This document shows, in pieces, positions 1 to 14,074 of a DNA stretch of 64,000 nt. Positions within the stretch are counted from its first letter, which is position 1; every line of letters begins with the position of its first letter. The position numbers and the translations under genes were made by a program. This DNA comes from Gymnogyps californianus. Taxonomy: Eukaryota; Chordata; Aves; Accipitriformes; Cathartidae. The notes under the pieces were generated by a model. That model was not told the origin of the DNA. It saw nothing but the letters and a program-made list of their open reading frames with translations, and searched no databases. The stretch lies in contig NC_059500.1 in the NCBI RefSeq assembly GCF_018139145.2, positions 39,971,437-40,035,436 on the forward strand, read 5' to 3'.

Positions 1-380
1 ACAGGAACTAACTTTAAAAAAAAGCATAAAACCAAGTATTTAATGAACCATCACTTGTAAGTTAACGCCATTCCTCTCTTTCTGAGCTAAGACTTTCAAA
101 GCTTTTTCTCCTTTTTTTGAATTTTAAAAACAGATATCCGTCACTCAGAACCATGTTACAGGAGCTAATGGTCTTCAATTAAGATTTCTAATTCAGAAAT
201 GAAGGGGGTTATTTTTGCAGAGAAAAGTATGAATACCTAGCTCCATCCACAGCTTCCCAGTGAAAAGAGTCAGCTACAGCTATCAAGCTGTTTTAAAAGG
301 TGAGACCATCTGCATTACTGTTGAGCATTCTAAGGAACTACTATACAATTTAGGACAAGGGTATTTTTCTTCACAGTTGC
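1..380. other. Unique non-coding sequence before the assembly gap
   Basis: This is AT-rich sequence with no recognisable exon, repeat or RNA gene. It runs directly into the run of Ns, so whatever it belongs to is interrupted. Confidence 0.6.
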
Positions 381-880
381 NNNNNNNNNNNNNNNNNNNN
401 NNNNNNNNNNNNNNNNNNNNNNNNNNNNNNNNNNNNNNNNNNNNNNNNNNNNNNNNNNNNNNNNNNNNNNNNNNNNNNNNNNNNNNNNNNNNNNNNNNNN
501 NNNNNNNNNNNNNNNNNNNNNNNNNNNNNNNNNNNNNNNNNNNNNNNNNNNNNNNNNNNNNNNNNNNNNNNNNNNNNNNNNNNNNNNNNNNNNNNNNNNN
601 NNNNNNNNNNNNNNNNNNNNNNNNNNNNNNNNNNNNNNNNNNNNNNNNNNNNNNNNNNNNNNNNNNNNNNNNNNNNNNNNNNNNNNNNNNNNNNNNNNNN
701 NNNNNNNNNNNNNNNNNNNNNNNNNNNNNNNNNNNNNNNNNNNNNNNNNNNNNNNNNNNNNNNNNNNNNNNNNNNNNNNNNNNNNNNNNNNNNNNNNNNN
801 NNNNNNNNNNNNNNNNNNNNNNNNNNNNNNNNNNNNNNNNNNNNNNNNNNNNNNNNNNNNNNNNNNNNNNNNNNNNNNNN
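381..880. other. Assembly gap of 500 N
   Basis: An uninterrupted run of exactly 500 Ns. The round number suggests a scaffold-join placeholder, so the true gap length is unknown. Open frames spanning it are meaningless. A CR1 element starts about 120 bases after the gap. Confidence 0.98.
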
Positions 881-999
881 ATGAATTCATGAGAGTTTCT
901 TTGTTTTGCTAATTCAGAAAAATGTGTTTGAAAAGTCATTCCAGTGTAGTCACATATTCCTAACCCTCTAGATGGTTTGATTACAAGTGTTTGATCATA

Positions 1000-2155
1000 A
1001 TTGGTGGATGTAGTTTTTCTAGACTTTAGTAAGGCATTTGATACCGTCCCTCGCAGTATCCTTCTGGACAAGTTGTCCAGCTGTGAGATGAGCAGGTACA
1101 TGGTGTGCTGGGTGAAGAACTGGCTGAATGGCAGGGTTCAAAGGGTTGTTGTGAATGGGGCTACATCTGGCTGGTGACCAGTCACCAGCGGTGGTCCTCA
1201 GGGCGCAATTCTTGGGCTAGTTCTGTTCAACATGTTTATCAATGATGTGGATGCAGGAGTTGAATGCACCATTAGCAAGCTTGCTGACCTCACCAAACTG
1301 GGAGGTGCTGTTGACTCTCTTGAGGGACAAGAGGCCTTGCAGAGGGATCTAGATAGATTGGAGCATTGGGCAATCATCAATGGCATGAAATTTAACAAGA
1401 ACAAATGCTGGATTCTGCACCTGGGATGAAGTAATGCCAGACACAAGTATAAACTGGGAGAGGAGTGGCTGGAGAGCAGCCCTGCAGAAAGGGATCTGGG
1501 GGTGCTGGCTGACTGCAGGCTCAATGTGAGTCAGCAGTGTGCCCTGGCAGCCAAGAGGGCAAACCACATCCTGCAGTGCATCAACCACAGCATAACCAGC
1601 CGGGCAAGAGAGGTGATCATCCTGCTGTATTCGGCGTTGGTGCAGCCTCACCTTGGATACTGTGTGCAATTCTGGGCCCCACAATTTCAGAAGGATGTGA
1701 AGGTCCTTGAATGCCTCCAGAGGAGGGCAACAAAGCTGGTGAAAGGGCTGGAAGGGATGTTCCGTGAGGAGCGGCTGAGGACGTTGTGTTTGTCTAGTTT
1801 GGAGAAAAGGAGGCTGAGGAGTGACCTCATTGCTCTCTACAGCTTCCTGAGGAGGGGAAGTGGAGAAGTAGGTGCTGATCTCTTCTCCCTGGGATCTAGT
1901 GACAGGACATGTGGGAATGGTTCAAAGCTGCACCAGGGGAGGTTTAGACTGGACATTAGGAAGCATTTCTTTACCAAAGGGGTGGTCAAACACTGAAACA
2001 GGCTTCCTGGAGAGGTGGTTGATGCCCCATGCCTGTAAGTGCTTTCAAAAGAGGCATTTGGACAATGCCCTTAATAATTGCTTTAACTTTTGTTCAGCCC
2101 TGAAGTGGTCAGGCAGTTGGACTAGATGATCATTGTAGGTCCCTTCCAACTGCAA
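1000..2155 (+). mobile_element. CR1 LINE, 5'-truncated, dead reverse transcriptase and 3' end
   Basis: This is a non-LTR retrotransposon fragment. One frame starting at 1019 reads through the CR1 ORF2 reverse transcriptase: the motif A region (LDFSKAFDTV, from 1019), motif B (TSGGPQG, expected SGVPQG) and motif C. It then continues through the CR1 C-terminal section ([21 protein letters not shown]) into the 3' UTR (GGTCCCTTCCAACT). The frame is unbroken by indels but has three in-frame TGA stops, at 1175-1177, 1427-1429 and 1994-1996. The first two fall where CR1 usually has arginine (CGA to TGA) and the third where it has tryptophan. Motif C reads LADL (1280-1291) in place of FADD, so an essential metal-binding Asp is lost. 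The 5' part (5' UTR, ORF1, endonuclease) is absent, as expected for CR1 target-primed truncation. The exact 5' edge is uncertain by some tens of bases. It is not coding today. Confidence 0.93.
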
Positions 2156-2210
2156 TATTCTATTCTATTCTATTCTATTCTATTCTATTCTATTCTATTC
2201 TATTCTATCC
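2156..2210 (+). repeat. (TATTC)n microsatellite at the CR1 3' end
   Basis: Ten perfect TATTC units (2156-2205) are followed by a variant TATCC. Avian CR1 elements end in short ATTCTRTG-type repeats, and this array directly follows the CR1 3' UTR, so it most likely grew from that tail. Confidence 0.95.
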
Positions 2211-5200
2211 TGTTCTGTAGGACTATTTTAACCTTGAAGATCTAGGGACTATTTCTAAGGATCTGCAAAAGGTGAAGGAAATATGTCCATTGTCAGAGGG
2301 CTGGAATTTATTATGCAGGAACCCATATCCCCATCTGAAAGCTTGTATATGTCCACAAGATTTTGGTTTAATACATCAAAATTGTGCAAGATTGCCTGGA
2401 GGTTTTTTAACAGGGAAAGCTATCCACTTTTGCTCTTTAAAGCCAAATAGCTCCTACCCTGGGGAAATATTTTGAAAAGCTCTTGTTGCCAGTTTTATGA
2501 TGTTCAGTCTGACTATAAAGATTACAAATGGAAAGATTAGTAGGTGTTGCTCCTTCTTAGGCTTAGTTTTTTAGCTCACACTTTAAAAAATATTAAAAAA
2601 ACATAAGGATAAAAAGAAGAACTATATATTATATTCACTATATATACTGCATCCACTTTATATACTATATTCACTTATAGAGTGGGCTCTGGATCAAAAA
2701 GGTTATCCCAAATTTAGTACACAGAACAAGGCTGGGGGATGTGTGTCTGGACATTGGCACGAGATCCAGAGCACAGTTCTGGCTGCCACCAGCTAGCCCT
2801 CTCCAAAGCAGTATCTTGGCATGCCTCAGAATAACCATAGGACATTAACTGTTCTCAAGGGGCCGTACAGATGAAAATAAACTACTCCGGAGGATAAGAG
2901 GGCTGAGCTGTAAGGATTTAAGCCAAGCCATGCCTGTTGTCCTCAAGGTCAGAGAATGGTCCCTGGCCAATTTTATGTACTACTATAGATGTAAACAAGG
3001 CTTGGTTTGACAAAGTAAAACCCAGCTCAGGTTTGAAACAGCTACCAAAATGGTAAACTGCTCTCCCAGGGTCGTCCTTCTTCTAATCCTGCTGCCCAGC
3101 TCCAAGGAAAAACTTTCTGCCAGTCCTTCAACAGGATCTCTGCCGTAGACTTCAGTCACAGCCTGTTCCACAGCTGACAAAAGCTATTGAATCTGTTCTG
3201 TGTGTCACACGGTGGTTTGTTTTTAATATTCCAGACTGGCTAGCCAACAGCCTTGGGGAACCTTACTGCAAATTTCCTGAACATAATATAAAGGCACTTT
3301 TGTTTATCCCATTCACTTCACATGACAGAGCACAAGGAAGGCTAAAAGAAGAGCTGTATGTGCTGATGATAAGGGTTACAATTGAAGGTGAAGAGCATTT
3401 TAGACTACTTATAGATGATATTTTTCCCCTTTTAGAAACACTGCTAATAATTGCCATTTATTGGAGAGACAGAGCTCTTTTTCCAGTTTGCAAAATATGG
3501 GTTAAAATGCTTGCCAGCTCAGGAAGATAATGAAATACACACAAGAATGCTATAGGAATGCTGGGGTTCATATCTTGGCTTTCATAATCTAGACTTAAAG
3601 CAAGTCATAGGCAGCCTTGCACACTCATTTAGTGCTTCACATGCAAAATTTCTTAAGTTTCTGATATTTAATGTGTAAATTCTTGTATGAGCATCTCTAG
3701 CCTTGACAAATTGGATATACAACTGCAAATCTGCAAACTGGAGACCAAAGTCCTCAGCTAGGAATTAAAATGTCCTGCTCAGATTCTACACATTCATGAA
3801 TAGCAAATGATACAAGTAAGTACTTGCCTCTGAAGTCTGCTGTATGGGTTAATCAAAGAATATTTGTGCAACATTTACAAAGTGCAGTGTGCCATTATAT
3901 GGGCCAAAGCTTGTTTTTATTTAATTTTATATTGAAGGCTCCTTAAATGGCCAAAAGACAATAAGAGAATTAAAAAGGACAACTGAAATGTCATGGCAAC
4001 GTATCTTTGCCATTGGCAATGGTGGCTGATGATATGCAAATAATTTTTAAGCCATGAGATTACTGGAGGGGCATGTTTCTATTATGTCAGTCTTTTCAAT
4101 GGGCCTGCACTCCTCAGTAAATGCATATTTTCAGATAGCATTGTTGTTTTCTCTGGCTTCATGTTATAGTCTTTCTTTATGTGCTTTATTGTAAGGTATG
4201 CTAATTGTCCTGTTACAGTGTGAAAGTGGGTGATATAAAATTCTTTAGCTGAACTGCAAATCAGACTGTGTAGTTTTTTAACCAATAAATTGTGCCTCCC
4301 TCCTCATAGGACTTTGAGGAATCTTTAATGTAAGTGGAACATCAAAGGTCAAAGTCTTGCTTCATTAATTGCAACTTCTTTAAAGTGAAAAGCATGGCAA
4401 TTCTGGCAAGTAAGATCCAGGTTACTGGATTAGATAGCTGTCTTCAGCTGTAGCTACACAAACTTGGGAATTCTTGGTTTCAAAATACAGACTTTGCTGC
4501 AGATCTCTAAGACTGCATCCTTCCCCTGGAAATGAGTCAGCCATGCCTTAGTGCGTTTGATTTGTTAGTCAGAGTGACAGTGAGACTTCTGCCCAGGCAA
4601 GAACATCAAAGTATGTTTTCTGAACTGTCCTCTTTTTTTGGTCATTAATATGTATTACTCTGTACAGGATCTCCCATAGCGATTCTGCTCTCAGAGTGAT
4701 CACTGAGTTGAGTCATTGCATCTCTAACTGTGGGCAGCTGGCAAGGTCATATGGTCTAGAGTCTGCTTTCAGATAATTAATATAATATGACAGGATATGT
4801 GATGTGATATATACACATTTTTTCTTATTATCTCTAGGGTTTTTATAATCTTTTTTCTTATTATTGTGCTGGTTCCTTTCTGATATATAATTTTTGTTTA
4901 TATCAAACCAGGAAAATCTGTTTCCAAATTCCATGATGATTCTTTAGAACAACTTCTGTGAAACCAGAAATTCCTCTTACAGTTTGACCTAAATATATAG
5001 CACAGATACTTGCATGGCACAGCTGCTTTCCAAGAACACTTGTGTATTTTGCTCCTAATGATCTCTGTAAGTGGATTTCTCAACTCATGGATTACTGGAA
5101 ATTTACACGTTCCAGCACTGGAAGAGAAAAAAACAATATCCTTGTTTAATGCCTTCTGAAACAACCTTGAGAAATGAACCTTGGGTAAAAGTCACTTAGC

Positions 5201-8200
5201 ATTACTGAAATTGTTTTACTAAGACATATTTTCGCTGACAAATGGAGTTTCTGTAGCATTTTCCACTTGCACCTGGGCAGTCTTGCTTTGAGGGCTGCAG
5301 CCTATGTGCTGCAATTGTCTACAGGGGTACTGTAAGGTAAAGATACTGTTCTTCATGGACAGTTTTGCACAGAAACATCTTGTCAAGGCATTTTTGAAGA
5401 GTACAGGACAATGTCAGATCTCCACCCTGCAGAAACGTAGCTTTGTTCCTTCCTTAAATACTTATTTCCCTTCAAAACAGAATAGACTTCTCAGTTAAAT
5501 GATCTTTTTTACTTGTAGAAATACAAGGTACTTTTTCTCACTCCCTTAAAAAGCATTGTAGACTGCTACATGCATCCGGTTCAGTCTTTCTATTGAACTT
5601 CTTCCTCTCTGCTACTAAAGCACCCTGCCAGGTACCCCATATTTCAGGATAAAGAAGAGTAGAAAGAGCAACTAAAAAGTCTTTAAGTAAGAGAAGGAAA
5701 GAAAAAGACAGAGACTATGACTCAAGCTAATATTTTCCATAGAAATTGGGAGGTGCAGAAAGTCAGCTGCCTGTGGTAAAGATATGAAAGAAACTCTTAT
5801 ATTTCAAGGTTCGAAGCTAGAACAGGTTTTTTTTGTACCAATGAAAAATGAGGATTTCCACTAAAAATATTCCTCCTGCAGGTATATAGATGAGAGTGTC
5901 TAAAAACTAGTATTCTCAGTGTTTAACACAAAAATTGAATTTATTTAAGGGAAATCAGTGCTTAATTTAATATCTAATGCTCCAGTGACAGAAAATATCT
6001 GTGAAAACCTTCAATCTGCTCTGCTCAGCACACAAAAACAAGACTGGTTACACAGCCTCCCAGTAAGGGGGCTTCACGCTATGCCGTATACAACAGCTCC
6101 CCAGAAGATACAGCCTAAACAGTATCTCACAGTATTTTTCTGCCTTAGATTCTCAGGAAACCTACTATTATGCCTACCTTTTTGTCTCATTAAGCAGGTA
6201 AGACATGGAAGGAAGAAATTCTTTCAAAATAACAAGTTATGTTTAAAAAATTTTAATTTACTTAAAAATAAGGCAGCCAGTTCAGAATAATGACGAAACA
6301 AACTGGATGCTCAATGCAAAGAACCATTTTCTCTGAATCCCGAACACACAGATGCATTTAAGAACGATGTTTCACATGGGACTTTCTGCCTCAGCCTGAA
6401 TTCGCCTGTTCTTTGTCCATGCTGCTTAATTCCTGCCGTGCGATGTGCTGCTCTGCCACCCACCGGCCTCTTTATTCCCGATAGAGACAGCGTAGTGGAA
6501 GGACAAAACAATTTTCCTACATACATCAAAATGGTTATTTGAAACACGCCCACACGAAGTATCTTTACAGCAAACAAAGCACCATTTCAATATGGTATCT
6601 GTACTTTTCCAAAATGAAGAAGTCTGTCTAAACAAAGCTTTGCTCAAGGAGTGGGACAGAGGCCATCCAGCACTCAGACTACCTGATAGATCACATCTAT
6701 CCGGGGTACTGCTGGGCTGCTGAACTTCCCACACATTTGGACTCATATTTAAGAGAGATAAGTATCTTCCACCAGCATTAAAAGGGAGCTATGAATCACC
6801 TGTGCCTTGGAAAGTTAAGACCATTGTTTAGGTATTTAATTGTGGATTGACCTCACAGATATCTAAAGCAAGGCTGCATATGCTAAAATCAAAACTTAGA
6901 GGTGAGAGAGGCCTTTGGTTCTACTTACCTGCCTGTATGAGTCAATACCAAAAGTGTGAAAAGGACTTTCCACAGACTGGAAGGGTCCCCCTTGCCTTTG
7001 CAATCTCTGTGTTAATGTCTTATGGCTGTGTTTTGCACCTTGCAGACCATGTTTTCTTGTCCGTGGCAGCACTAGCATTAAGTAGCAAAGCCCATTTTTG
7101 CACTTCCAACTCTTCACAAGTTATTTTTATGTTTTGAAAATTAAAATGATACTACTGAAACAGAACTATTATGCACTTCAAATGTTTTGGAAAGCTTCTA
7201 TAGTTTTACATAAAAATGTAAAACCTTTTCCCCAGTATTAAAAGCAATTAACAGATTCACAGTTTCTATTTTAACCTGGGAAAGAACATGATCATCATTG
7301 ATTTTGATTTAATATAAGGCATAAATATGTTAGCCCATATTTCCATGCTCAGATGAAAGCACAGCTTTTTATGAAGGACATCCAATATTCTGCTATGATT
7401 AACGAGAGCCCTTTCTGTGCCACACATCCAGATAACTCAGGGACATCAGATGCTTATTCTCTCTTACCACTTAAGCAAGACTGCTCATTCCCGAATTCAT
7501 GTTCTGATCATTATATGAACAGTACTATTAAATAGCACCAAAAGTATTGCTGCTCTTGTCTTATTAGATAACCTGTCCTTTGAAGAGACTCTTCCAAAGT
7601 ACATTCCCCCACATATGGCTTACACTTCTGTTCTGCCTTCATTAATGAAGTATGGTAAGTCTTAACATGCAGTCATCCAGCTAACTCGACAGCCTGGTAT
7701 ATCCCTTTTATTAGAGGGTAGAATAATTACAGTTTCCATAGCCACCAAATTGACCCTTATTTTAAGTGGTTTAAATTCTCCAGGGCTAACAGATAGCTCT
7801 GTGTTTCCCTCTTGAAATAATGAAGAGCATGTTCCTTTTAACGATGGTCATGTTAGACATTCTCTCATTCATTGTGTTACTTGGAAGCAATTACATTAAA
7901 TCAGTTTCCAGGAGATAGAGGGAAAAAGAAGAAAAAGATCAAGATGTTGCCACACTGATACTATGAACAGGCTATTCATGAACATAGAAAAAGTAGGTGG
8001 AAAAATACTGAAGTCAGATTCTCAGCTAAAACACAGTAGCAGTGATGGGATCCCAGCAGCAGCTTCAACTACCACCAGCTGAGGGACCTTTGTGAATGGA
8101 GTATCCTTGCACATTAGCAACTGAGGTACCCATCCGAGTGTCAGGACCTGCAGCTGTGAACTGTCGCATCACAGGAGAGGGAAGAGGAGACCTGTACACC

Positions 8201-11200
8201 CTCCTATCATCCAGTGTCACTAAGTAGAGCAGACAATGATTCAGAAATAAGATTATCTTAGTCTCCAAAGTATTATTCAGCAGGGAGGCCCTGCAGCTAC
8301 CGTCTACCAAAGCATGATACATATAATAGGGCACAACTGGTATTCACTATGCCAAAGGCAGATTTCTGCTAACACATCTGAGGTAAAGGTAAGATACTGA
8401 AATACTGAAAAGCCCAGGGATTTTACCACAACAACCCAAAACCAGGGAGAAAATACCATATCATAACGTTACCAGAAACAGATCAGCAGAGATTTGTGAA
8501 GTTTATCTTCACTGACATCTGCTCCCAAGCAGCACACTTATTAGCTCATTTGCATTCAGTAATTATCTTACCATTCCTTAGCTAGACTTAGAAGTTATGC
8601 AAATCAGAGTAGAGAAGATACAAAATTCCACCGGGTGCTAATTAAGACACCTAGGGTTTTCTTCATGTGATTTTTGCCATCAGTGCAGAAGGAACAGAAT
8701 CAGACTCACTGATTTTCGTGCTGATCACCTGTGCTGAACTGCTTGCGCCGAAGACCCGCACTCAGGTACAATACATAGTACTCTAGATCATCTTTTTGGA
8801 TCAAGTGTTCATCAGAATAAAATATTGTGTTATGTTTCATTATTATATTTTTAATATGGGATAGTATACTATACCAGATAATACTTTTGAGACTATGTTC
8901 TAGTTGTATCAACATTGGGAGAAGCCTAGCCTCAGCTAGGGTTCCTGATCCCTGTTTCACCCTGCCTGGCCACTCAGACAGGTCAGGAACTGGTGCTGGC
9001 TGACTGGGCTCGCACTCAGTTACCCACAAATGTTTGCTCCTCAGGTCTGAAGTAAAAGCATCCTTCTGGCCAGTGTTAACAACGACCTATGTCAGCTCAT
9101 AATCACAGACGTGGTTACAACATATGTTAAGCATTCATATTTCCAGTTCAGCACAAAGAACAATTATGGGACTTTACACAGTGACAGGGACAGAGCTGAA
9201 ACAATAGGACCACCATCTAAGGCAACAGGCAGAAGGGCTTTCTCGTTGCAAACAGGCATTAGAGGATTATTTGGCAAGCTGTGTATGTGCAGCAAAAAAT
9301 CGAGGGGAAGAAGCCAGCAGGCAGAAGGAAACAGTTTGGTCCAAGAAGAGGGAAAGAGTAAGCATGCTCCTCAGGGAACAAAATCATGTGGGTGTAGTGA
9401 ACCACCTACTGATGTTTGTTCCTCCTGTGTTGGAGGGAATCAGGACTTTTGTTTGATATAGACACTGGATTTATAGCTGTTCCCCTGTCTCCACCTATGA
9501 CTGATCACACTTGTATAGACATTGAGCTCCAAAGTGTCTGTAGAAGAGGAAAGGAACTAAATTTCAGCATTTCTGTGCTCTCCAGACTGAATCTACTCAT
9601 GCCTTCACTGGTCTATACTTGCACAATCAATTTGTCTTTATAGTTCAGATTATCAGCATCTTGGGGAAGGAGCTGTCAGAGGTATTTTTGTAATAAGCAC
9701 CATGCCTGCCCATATCACCATGCCAATAATTATAGTTCTAGATTGCTTTCTGTGGATTGTGTGTCTCAGGCAAAAGTGAAAAGAAATAAATTAGAGGTAT
9801 TATAGTAGCCGAGATCACAGATTTTGAATGAAGCTGTTTGGCACCGTAATTTAGATTTACATTTGTTAAAAATAGCTGTCAAAGTTATATGTCAATCTGT
9901 TAGCACAATGTTTAATTTATCTTTCTCCTCAGCAAGGTTGCCTGGAAACAGGGAAATAGTCTGAGAAATCCCTTTGTGAAAGTGTGGTATCACTTGAGAA
10001 ATCAATATGGCCACTTTATGACTGCTATTTATATTCAAAGATTTAGAACCTCTGAGATTAAAAAAAACCCCAACAACTTGTAGTAATTTTAAATACACCT
10101 GGTACAACTAGCAGCTTGGAGGTAGGACTTTGTTAGCACACAGCAATCTGTCACTTTCACAATTACAGTGTACACTGGTATCCCTCCTGGCGCAAGGAAC
10201 AATCACATTCAAGGCAGAGTTTCTCTTGCAATATGCAAACTTAGGACTGAGGGCTGACTGGCTTCACAGAAAGAAAGGAAAGCAAATTATTTTTAACCAC
10301 AGGCCATGAAATTGCAGCACAAATTGCAGTAAGAGCATGGAAGTATACCTATACTTACAGTGTCTGTCCCTGGCAGACAAACAGAAGTCTCATGGCCAGA
10401 GTAGCTCATTCAAATGATGCTACTGAAGAAACGTTCATCTGGGTTTGCTGTCAGCCCATATACCATTCCACGTCGTGCATGGCTGAGAAGGGCAAGGAGG
10501 CAAGGACAGACAGCAACAGAGAGATGACTGGGTCAGTTATATTAACTGGTCAAGGGGAGAAATGATCATGCAAGATTTTTCAGAAATACAGCTCCATGCT
10601 GTGAGTCTCTCATCTGCCTGCGCTGAACTCTCTGCTGATGAATAATGGCCTTTAGGGAACACTTACGAAACATGAGCATCAGTCACTGCAAAGAGCTTTC
10701 TGAGCCAAACAGCTAGGTTGCAGGATTTCTTCTACTGCAGGGGATTTATCAAAGCTTTTGATTTTTTTCTTTATTGGATTATACAGAGGTTTAAGAACCC
10801 AATACAACCTTAATTGTATGAAAAAACATCATGACACAGGTTATTCCCGTAAAGCTCTTGGGACACATGTATGGCTTTAAATGGACTGCTTGATCAGGCT
10901 CCATGATTCTTTGCCAGCTGCATCTTGCTACAGGTTTTGCAGACCTACAGGTGACCCTGCTCCTTGTGCGTGCCCCCGCTCCCACCCTCCCCACAGTTGT
11001 GCTCTTCTATTTTCCACATTTCTCTGTAGACACCAGATAAGCACAAAAATTGCTGAACTATGAGTATGCTGAATATTAAGCCATGAATGCAATATGCAGA
11101 GGTGGCTGAAAAAGGTTTTAGTGGAGTCAGTTGCACCATTGTGCAGTCAGGACTTGAGGCAGACGCAGGAAGAGCAAAGAAGAGTAGGAGAAGACAGTGC

Positions 11201-14074
11201 CTGCTGGAAGAGCAGGGTGAACAGTTTATATTGAATAATTAATACGATGCACTTCACTGTTCTCATTCTTCACAGATTGTCTGTCAGCAGCCTTATGATT
11301 TTCCCGTTAACTTTCTGCAGGGGAAAAAAATCCAGGTTGATTTCTGCCAGTGATGTTGTTTGTTATCAGTGGGGGCAGAGTGAGCGTTCAGTATGCAGAC
11401 TCATGGGTTGCACTGGTTGCTTTTGGCTATATAAACATGCCTTTTTTCTGTCACCTTACCTAGAGAGTGACATTCTTCAAAGCCTGGTCCTGCTACAATT
11501 GCATTTACTCCAGGATCCCCGTTGACTTGAATGATATGAAACAATATCCTGCAGTCATATACTCAAACCAAATCAGTGCAGCACGGGTACTCACACTGAA
11601 AATAAAAACAAAGCCCCAGAGGAGTTTATACGCCACATGCATGAATTTTCCTGTCCAAAAGGTTACTTATACATGGAGGACACGACAATAAAATGCATAG
11701 GTCAATTCCTGTTCTTCGTTAGATCGCAGTATGAGGAGTATAATTCACTTGTAGCCAAAAGTTGTTTTACATTGATATATTTAACAGAAAAATTTGACAC
11801 AAGGCAGGAAGGCCAAGAGCTGATATCAAGCAACCTTTTAAGTTCGATATGAAGCAGCCTTTTAAGTTTTGTGGCCTTCAGCTAGAGCTAAGATGACTTA
11901 AATAATATAACATGCAATTCCAATAACCCTATAGGGATGCTGTTCAAGAGCAAATGTAAATTATGATGAACTTATGCATCCCTGCAGATTTACTCAAAGA
12001 GAATGCAGAGATGATTGCCTTTGGGATGAATGAAGGCTGCAGTACTCTCTGTGCTATACCCACATTAGCTTCTGTGAGCAAGACATGAAGAATGATGGCA
12101 ACAGAAAGCAGAGAATTGTTCTCAGGAGGGTTCCGAAAGAGTCGCTCCACGGGTGAATGCTCATCAGAGAAGCTGGGGTATCTCCAGGGCAACTTGTTTC
12201 TATGACGCTCCTGCCACAAGCATGAAGTATTGATCCGTATAACCCTGTGGATGTAGGCCTTGGATTTCAGCAGTCTTTCAGTATAGTCTCCGACTGTACA
12301 CTGTTGTAGCACTGTTTTCAAGAGCAGTTCATTCACGGAGAAAATTCAGCAGCTCTAATATGGACACCAGCACATGCACTCAGATGGATGTGGCCTCTCT
12401 GCTACTGATGCAGGTGTTCACATGCTAAGGTGTCCAGGCATACAGGGGAAAGTTTAAGCACAGGCAGGACAAGAAACAGTCATCAGGAAATGATTATCAA
12501 GTCAACAAAACACACGGATTAGAATGTGGGCTTTTTCAGGCAAAATAACCTTAATCATATTTGATTTACAATTTACCAATGCGAGGATCACTCTGGGCCT
12601 GTTTCTTAATAATGTGTAATAGAAATCCTAGTACTTCAGGAGGTTGGGGTGGGGTGGTGGGAATTACAGTCCCAGTCACCCGAGTTCCACCTTGCCCCTA
12701 ATGAGCTAGCACCTCTTAGGACCACTATAGTCGGCTTCATTGCTAAAGGCTGGTGTGAGGGTGTGCTGTAGTTTTACTCCCTGATAGCTCCATTCACCTC
12801 ACCAGAGGGTTACACTTGGAAACTGAGGAGTGCTAATGTAATCCATTCCCTTAATTTGAGACAGAGACAAGTGAAGTCGCTACAAAGTAAAACTGAGTGT
12901 TTTTTCTGCAGTGCTTTATCTTTGTTGTGGTCCACAAGGAGATGGTCACCCACAAAAGCGGCCTTTCAGAGGGGCACTCTAACTGTTCAAGCAGAAGGCT
13001 TTATTCAGAAGGATCTTCAATTAGCAGCTGTAAAGAAACGGTGGTGTGGAAACTTGCATAAAATACACTCGGGGTTATGATACTGAAAGCAAGGGAGGAA
13101 CTTGAACAGTAGGGCAAGATAAAGGAAGAGGGATATGAGTAGGAAATTACAGATGCGTTTTCAGGATGACTTGCTTAAGCCATTCACTGAAACTGATCTT
13201 TGCACAGCCTGCTTAAGCTTTCTAGCCCAGGCATTGTAAGTCGTACGCTAACAGGAAATTGTTTTCTGGTCTGCCTTGCATTTGCAGGTATTTGTTAAGT
13301 AGCAAAACAGGTGCTTTGCTAATGGCTAAGAATTGCTAAACTTTAATAGCAATGTTAAGATCAGAACTAATATTTTGTTAAGTTTGTAACTCAGATCTTA
13401 CTGTGAATTTTCACTGCGCTGATGTTTGCTTGGCCACATGGCTTCTGCATACATGTATGTCATACAGACTACAAAGTCTAAAACACCCTGGAAAAAAAAT
13501 CTTAGAGACAAGATGGGTTTCACTGACTTATTAGCCCTCCTTCCTTTGATACCTAAGAACAACTAGCCACTGCATTTAGAGTAATTATAGTTGGTGAGGT
13601 TAACAAACAATTGCTTATCTACGTGAGGAAGCCCCATTAAAAATCCATTTATCTCAGGAGTGCAGGAGGGGTCTTCTCCCTCATTATGCTTCACGGATCT
13701 CCCCAAATCTAACTCAACACATTGCTGTAATACACAAACCTGCAGAAACATAAACTGATCAGTTTTGACCTGTGTGTTTCATGGAAGGAGGAGGAAAGCA
13801 GACTGACTAGATTTGTAGAATTTTCTTCTTGTCTTGATCCTTAGAACAGGAGGGAGTTCAGAGGAGATCTATAAAATGACCTGGAGGGTGACTTACACTG
13901 AGAAGTTCAGAAAGCTGGTACCTCCCTGTGCTCTTACCCTTGCCACCCGTTTTATTAAGAAACTGAGAAAACTGGAGGGCACGGCAAAGATGACAGCAGC
14001 ACTCGTGGGGGATGTGCTGCCCTCCTCAGGCAACCTGCCTTGAAAAGCTGATTGCTTGCCTTCAGACCAACCAC
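2211..14074. other. Unique AT-rich sequence, no gene recognised
   Basis: No coding exon, RNA gene or clear interspersed repeat was recognised. Open frames are short (at most 130 codons), show no known domain, and fit chance. There is a TATA-rich low-complexity patch at about 2620-2680. Octamer motifs (ATGCAAAT) occur at 4036-4043 and as an inverted pair at 8548-8555 and 8597-8604. The stretch could be intergenic or intronic. Confidence 0.5.

Noticed and set aside
11480..11545. Ancient amniote repeat trace (GGTCCTGC...TTTACTCCAGGATCCC...TTGACTTGAATGA)
   Set aside because: It is reminiscent of an old reptilian repeat, but too short and diverged to delimit or name. A similar faint trace lies at about 42260-42320.
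11944..12336. 130-codon - strand open frame as an exon
   Set aside because: The composition looks protein-like, but an in-frame stop lies directly before the ATG, no known family is recognised, and the length fits chance.
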